A DNA stretch of 64,000 nt from Neorhizobium tomejilense (GTDB lineage Bacteria; Pseudomonadota; Alphaproteobacteria; Rhizobiales; Rhizobiaceae), in the NCBI GenBank assembly GCA_002968845.1, contig PVBG01000009.1, forward strand, positions 1 to 64,000, read 5' to 3'. The translations under genes and the position numbers were made by a program. Below the pieces are notes generated by a model. The model saw only the letters and a program-made list of their open reading frames with translations. It did no database searches and had not been told where the DNA came from. This document shows positions 60,473 to 64,000 of the stretch, piece by piece (position 1 is the stretch's first letter; every line of letters starts with the position of its first letter).

Positions 60473-61321
60473 TCAGGCGACGTTCTTCACCGCCGTTTCC
60501 TGACGTCTTGCCTGCATCGACCGGATCTGGATGAGCGTATCCAGGTTCTGGTTGACGCGGCAGTAAAATTCCTCGTCGATGAAGGGGCGCAGCATGAAGT
60601 CATTGCCGCCGGCCTTCAGGAAGCGGGCCGAAAGCAGCCGGTTCGAAGAGGACGACACGCCGATGATCCTGAGCTCGTGCGAGCCGCGCACCGAACGGAT
60701 GCGTCGGGTGAGTTCGAAGCCATCGATATCGGGCATGTTGTAGTCGGTGACCACGAGGCCGATATCCGGGTTCTTCTTGAGAATATCCAAGGCCTTGGCA
60801 CCGTTCTCCGCAACGCTGACCCGAAAATTGTAGCGCTTCAGGCGGCTTGAGAGCAGCGCTCTTGCGGTCGGGCTGTCGTCGACGATCAGGACGTGGTGGC
60901 GATGATTGGTAAGGAACCGGCAGACCGATTCGGCCAGCATTTCAACCGCGAAGACATTGTCCTTGAGGATATAGTCGACGATATCCTTGGTCAGCAGCTT
61001 GTCGCGGGTTTCTTCATGGAAGGTCCCGGTAAAGACGATGGTTGGGATCGACAGATCGACGAGATACTCCAGCGCTTCCCCGTTTTCCGCGCCTGGCAGA
61101 TTGATATTGGAAATCGCCAGCATCACCGGCTCGGCGGAGCGGTCATAGGCGAACTGCAATTCCTCGAAGTTGCGGCAGATCTCGACCTCGATGCCGAACA
61201 GCTCCCTGAGCCGGGTCCCTATCATCGACGTAAAGACGTTCGAATCCTCCGCAAGCAGGATGCGGGAGTTTGCCAGTGATTGGCCGGAATACTGCATCCC
61301 GGAGATGCCGAGGAATGTCAT
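60473..61321 (-). CDS. Dual-receiver response regulator
   Basis: A 282-residue protein with two receiver domains. The first (residues about 18-140) begins SRILLAEDSNVFTSM but has LAISNINLPG where the phosphorylated Asp should be, so Asp appears to be Asn. The second (about 142-265) has LIVDDSPTARALL, LVVTDYNMPDIDG with the Asp, and RIIGVSSSSNR. No output domain is fused. It is the upstream gene of a pair with the GGDEF protein. Confidence 0.9.
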   Translation of the reverse strand: MTFLGISGMQYSGQSLANSRILLAEDSNVFTSMIGTRLRELFGIEVEICRNFEELQFAYDRSAEPVMLAISNINLPGAENGEALEYLVDLSIPTIVFTGTFHEETRDKLLTKDIVDYILKDNVFAVEMLAESVCRFLTNHRHHVLIVDDSPTARALLSSRLKRYNFRVSVAENGAKALDILKKNPDIGLVVTDYNMPDIDGFELTRRIRSVRGSHELRIIGVSSSSNRLLSARFLKAGGNDFMLRPFIDEEFYCRVNQNLDTLIQIRSMQARRQETAVKNVA

Positions 61322-61424
61322 GGTGCCCCTATCGAATAAGATATTATCCCCTCTGATAACATCCCTAGTGGAAACGCTTTGCAGAACCGTTAATCAGGGC
61401 AGCACTACGGTATCAAAACGGTAC

Positions 61425-61444
61425 GGGCGGCCCGAAGACCGCCC
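61425..61444 (-). terminator. Probable terminator of the dehydrogenase gene
   Basis: GGGCGG (61425-61430) pairs with CCGCCC (61439-61444) across an 8-base loop (minus strand: stem, TCTTCGGG, stem, then GTACCGTTTTG). It lies 36 bases past the stop of the minus-strand dehydrogenase gene. Confidence 0.6.
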
Positions 61445-61479
61445 GCTAACGTCAATGACTTCTTACTTTTAGCCGGTTT

Positions 61480-63993
61480 TCAGGCCCGCAGCGCAGTGTT
61501 GTCCATGTCGAACGGACTTTCCGGCACAACACTGGCATTGTAGAGGCTGCCGAGAATCTTGATCTTGAGCCTGGTGCCGGTCTCTGCATAACCCGGTTTG
61601 ACCATCGCAAGCGCCAACGACTTGCCGATACGCCAGCCGTAGGCGCCGTTGGTGGCGCGGCCGATCAATTCGCCGTCCTCGTTGTAGATCGCCTCCGAAC
61701 CGCGGGCATCGACATCATTGGCACCTTCGATGACCAGCGTGCAGAAATTCCACTTCAGCCCCTTTTCCTTGTAGGAAAGCAGGCCCTCTTTACCGAGGAA
61801 TTCCTTGTCGGTCTTGATGAAACGGTCGAGACCGGACTCGTAGGCATTGTACTCGATCGACATTTCGCGCGGGATGAGCCGGTAAGATTTCTCGACCGAC
61901 ATCGAAAGCATGGCTCGGATGCCGAAAGGCTTGATGCCGAATTCGGCACCGGCTTCCATCAGCTTGTCGAAGATATAGTTCTGCATCTCGATCGGGTGAT
62001 GCAGTTCCCAGCCAAGCTCGCCGACGAAATTGACGCGAAGCGCATGGGCAGAAGCAATGCCGACCGAAATCTCCTTGCCGGACAGCCAGGGGAAATCCTT
62101 GTTGTCGAGACTGGTGCGGGTGAGCTTCTTCAGAACCTGGCGGGACTTCGGGCCTGCCAGAACCAGCACGCCGAGCCTCTGGGTGATCTGGGTCAGTTTG
62201 ACCGAGCCATCCGTCGGGGCGAGCTTACGCAGGTAATCCTGGTCATGCGCCTCATAGGCGCCCGCCGACACGAGATAGAAACGATCCGGTGCCCATTCGT
62301 AGACGGTGAACTCGGAACGCACCCCACCCTGTTTGGTCAGAAGGTGGCAGAGCGCGATGCGGCCGCGCTTCTTCGGGATCGCATTGGCAAAGATAGAGTC
62401 GAGGAAAGCGCGCGCACCCGGGCCGGACACTTCCATCTTGGCGAAGGCCGACATGTCGAGCACGCCGACATTCTCGTGGACATTCTTGACCTCGTTGCCA
62501 ACGTGGTCGAAATAGTTCGAGCGGCGGAAGGACCATTTCTCGACGATCCGGCCATCTTCCAGTGCCGGCGCATGATTGTGGCCGGTCAGCACGTCGACGC
62601 CGACGCCGAGGTCTTCCGCAGGCACTTCATAACCTTCAGGCGCGAACCAGTTGGCGCGCTCCCAGCCGTAGACGGAGCCGAACACGGCACCCATCTTCTT
62701 CAGCCGGTCATAGACCGGCGTCGTCTTCAACGGACGCGCGGCAGAACGCTCTTCGTCAGGATAATGCATCGTGAAAACATTGGCATAGGCCTCTTCGTTC
62801 TTCTCGATGAGGTAGCCTTCCGTTGCGTAAGGGCCGAAGCGGCGCGGATCGACGCCCATCATGTCGACGGTGGGTTCGCCATCGACGATCCATTCCGCCA
62901 GCTGCCAGCCGGCGCCGCCAGCGGCGGTGATGCCGAAGGAATGGCCCTCGTTCAGCCAGAAGTTCTTGAGCCCGGGCGCGGGACCGACGATCGGCGAGCC
63001 GTCCGGCGTATAGGCGATCGCGCCATTGTAGACCTTCTTGATGCCCACTTCGCCGAAGGCCGGCACGCGCACGATGGCGGTCTCGATATAGGGCATCAGC
63101 CGGTCGAGTTCCTCGTTGAAGAGCTCGTATTCGCTCTCGTCGGACGGACCGTCGACGTAACAGACAGGTGCTCCGACCTCGTAAGGCCCGAGCAGCAGGC
63201 CGCCATTCTCCTCGCGCATGTACCAGGAGGAGTCCGATTCGCGCAGGACCCCCATTTCCGGCAGGCCCTTGGCCTTGCGCTCCTGGATCGCCGGATGCGG
63301 TTCGGTGACGATGTACTGGTGTTCGACCGGTATGACCGGAATGTTGATGCCAACCATCTCGCCGGTCTTGCGGGCGAAGTTGCCGGTGCAGGAAATGACG
63401 TGTTCGGCGGTGATCTCGCCCTTGTCAGTCGTCACTTTCCAGAGCCCGTCCGGCTGTTGTTCGATGGCGGTGACGGTCGTGTTGCGATAGATCGCGGCGC
63501 CGAGGTCGCGCGCGCCCTTGGCAAGCGCCTGGGTGAGGTCCGCCGGCTGAATATAACCGTCGTCAGGATGCTGGATGGCGCCGAGGATTCCATCCATCTC
63601 GCAGAGCGGCCAGATTTCCTTCACCTGTTCGGGCGTCAGGACGTTGACCGTGACGCCGATCGTCTCGGCGATCCCGGCATAATACATGTACTCTTCCCAG
63701 CGGTCCCTGGTGCGGGCGAGACGGATGTTCGAGACTTTCGAGAAACCGACATTCATGCCGGTCTCTTCCTGCAGTTCCTGATAGAAACGCACCGAATATT
63801 TGTGCAGCTGGCCAACCGAATAGGAGAGGTTGAAAAGCGGCAGAAGGCCCGCCGCATGCCAGGTCGAACCGGAGGTCAATTCCTTGCGTTCGATCAGGAC
63901 GGCATCGCTCCAGCCCTTTTTCGCCAGATGATAAAGCGTCGAAACACCGACCACGCCGCCGCCGATCACCACCGCCCGTGCATGTGTCTTCAT
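61480..63993 (-). CDS. Dimethylglycine/sarcosine dehydrogenase-like flavoprotein
   Basis: An 837-residue protein, normal for the family, complete within the window. Residues 1-400 form the FAD-dependent amine oxidase domain: GGGVVGVSTLYHLAKKGW, and SGSTWHAAGL near residues 41-50, whose His carries covalent FAD in related enzymes. Residues about 430-830 are GcvT-like folate-binding domains (FDHVGNEVKNVHENVGVLDMSAFAKMEVSGPGAR). It would demethylate dimethylglycine or sarcosine with transfer of the one-carbon unit to tetrahydrofolate. The start is the ATG at 63993. Confidence 0.9.
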   Translation of the reverse strand: MKTHARAVVIGGGVVGVSTLYHLAKKGWSDAVLIERKELTSGSTWHAAGLLPLFNLSYSVGQLHKYSVRFYQELQEETGMNVGFSKVSNIRLARTRDRWEEYMYYAGIAETIGVTVNVLTPEQVKEIWPLCEMDGILGAIQHPDDGYIQPADLTQALAKGARDLGAAIYRNTTVTAIEQQPDGLWKVTTDKGEITAEHVISCTGNFARKTGEMVGINIPVIPVEHQYIVTEPHPAIQERKAKGLPEMGVLRESDSSWYMREENGGLLLGPYEVGAPVCYVDGPSDESEYELFNEELDRLMPYIETAIVRVPAFGEVGIKKVYNGAIAYTPDGSPIVGPAPGLKNFWLNEGHSFGITAAGGAGWQLAEWIVDGEPTVDMMGVDPRRFGPYATEGYLIEKNEEAYANVFTMHYPDEERSAARPLKTTPVYDRLKKMGAVFGSVYGWERANWFAPEGYEVPAEDLGVGVDVLTGHNHAPALEDGRIVEKWSFRRSNYFDHVGNEVKNVHENVGVLDMSAFAKMEVSGPGARAFLDSIFANAIPKKRGRIALCHLLTKQGGVRSEFTVYEWAPDRFYLVSAGAYEAHDQDYLRKLAPTDGSVKLTQITQRLGVLVLAGPKSRQVLKKLTRTSLDNKDFPWLSGKEISVGIASAHALRVNFVGELGWELHHPIEMQNYIFDKLMEAGAEFGIKPFGIRAMLSMSVEKSYRLIPREMSIEYNAYESGLDRFIKTDKEFLGKEGLLSYKEKGLKWNFCTLVIEGANDVDARGSEAIYNEDGELIGRATNGAYGWRIGKSLALAMVKPGYAETGTRLKIKILGSLYNASVVPESPFDMDNTALRA

Positions 63994-64000
63994 GGAATGA

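Noticed and set aside
1-64000. Mobile elements, prophage, CRISPR, rRNA or tRNA
   Set aside because: No transposase, integrase, capsid or Cas protein, no regularly spaced repeats, and no tRNA cloverleaf or rRNA sequence was recognised. The RIME-like element is the only repeat of note.

Overview
The window looks like a chromosomal segment of an alphaproteobacterium of the Rhizobiaceae (Rhizobium, Agrobacterium, Ensifer and relatives). The evidence is a complete acpXL–fabZ–fabF2–fabF1–adh–lpxXL set for very-long-chain lipid A acylation, an orfA–pit phosphate operon preceded by a Pho box, a Zur-linked znu locus, a RIME-like intergenic repeat and GC-rich, tightly packed genes. I see no rRNA, tRNA, CRISPR array, insertion sequence or phage gene.

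Layout. 1-628 holds no gene I can support. 629-6247 carries dusA and a run of small or stress-type genes on the minus strand (CBS pair, PEBP, DUF2267, AI-2E-type permease, DUF4142, SRPBCC). 6.4-10.5 kb is a phosphate region: a Na/Pi cotransporter, a Nudix hydrolase, and orfA–pit with a Pho box. 10.5-13.7 kb holds an SDR with a divergent AraC regulator, a FAH-family hydrolase and a gamma carbonic anhydrase. 13.7-17.0 kb is the zinc uptake locus (zur, znuB, znuC, divergent znuA, two palindromes between them). 17.5-30.7 kb is a glycan-use locus: GH43, aldo/keto reductase, Gfo/Idh/MocA oxidoreductase, TIM-barrel isomerase, GH2 beta-mannosidase, a complete sugar ABC importer and a divergent LacI regulator. 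30.8-34.7 kb has gnd, an AraC–SRPBCC–VOC trio and a PAS protein. 34.9-40.3 kb is the VLCFA lipid A cluster. 40.4-42.8 kb has a nucleoside hydrolase, a TSUP permease and cobU/cobP.

The most interesting part is 43.6-64.0 kb, a corrinoid-dependent one-carbon island in what looks like an aerobe. It holds a ProX-like binding protein, a betaine/homocysteine S-methyltransferase behind a perfect SahR-like palindrome, an MttB-superfamily methyltransferase without pyrrolysine, a corrinoid protein, a pterin-binding methyltetrahydrofolate:corrinoid methyltransferase, a RACo-type corrinoid reactivator, DUF1638, a formyltransferase-like protein, a PF13769 protein, a small 4Fe-4S protein, a GlxA/GbdR-type regulator and a dimethylglycine/sarcosine dehydrogenase-like flavoprotein. 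Read together, the parts suit a split methionine synthase (homocysteine, B12 and folate modules on separate chains, plus reactivation) into which an MttB-family enzyme could feed methyl groups from a quaternary amine such as glycine betaine. Four of these proteins, from unrelated folds, carry short Arg/Gly-rich terminal tails, which may be an undescribed shared tag.

Other points worth a second look: FabF2 seems to lack the catalytic Cys of its FabF1 neighbour (a KS/chain-length-factor-like pair), and a PleD-like architecture is split into a dual-receiver protein with a degenerate first receiver and a separate GGDEF protein with an altered motif. All calls are from reading the sequence; no database search was run.
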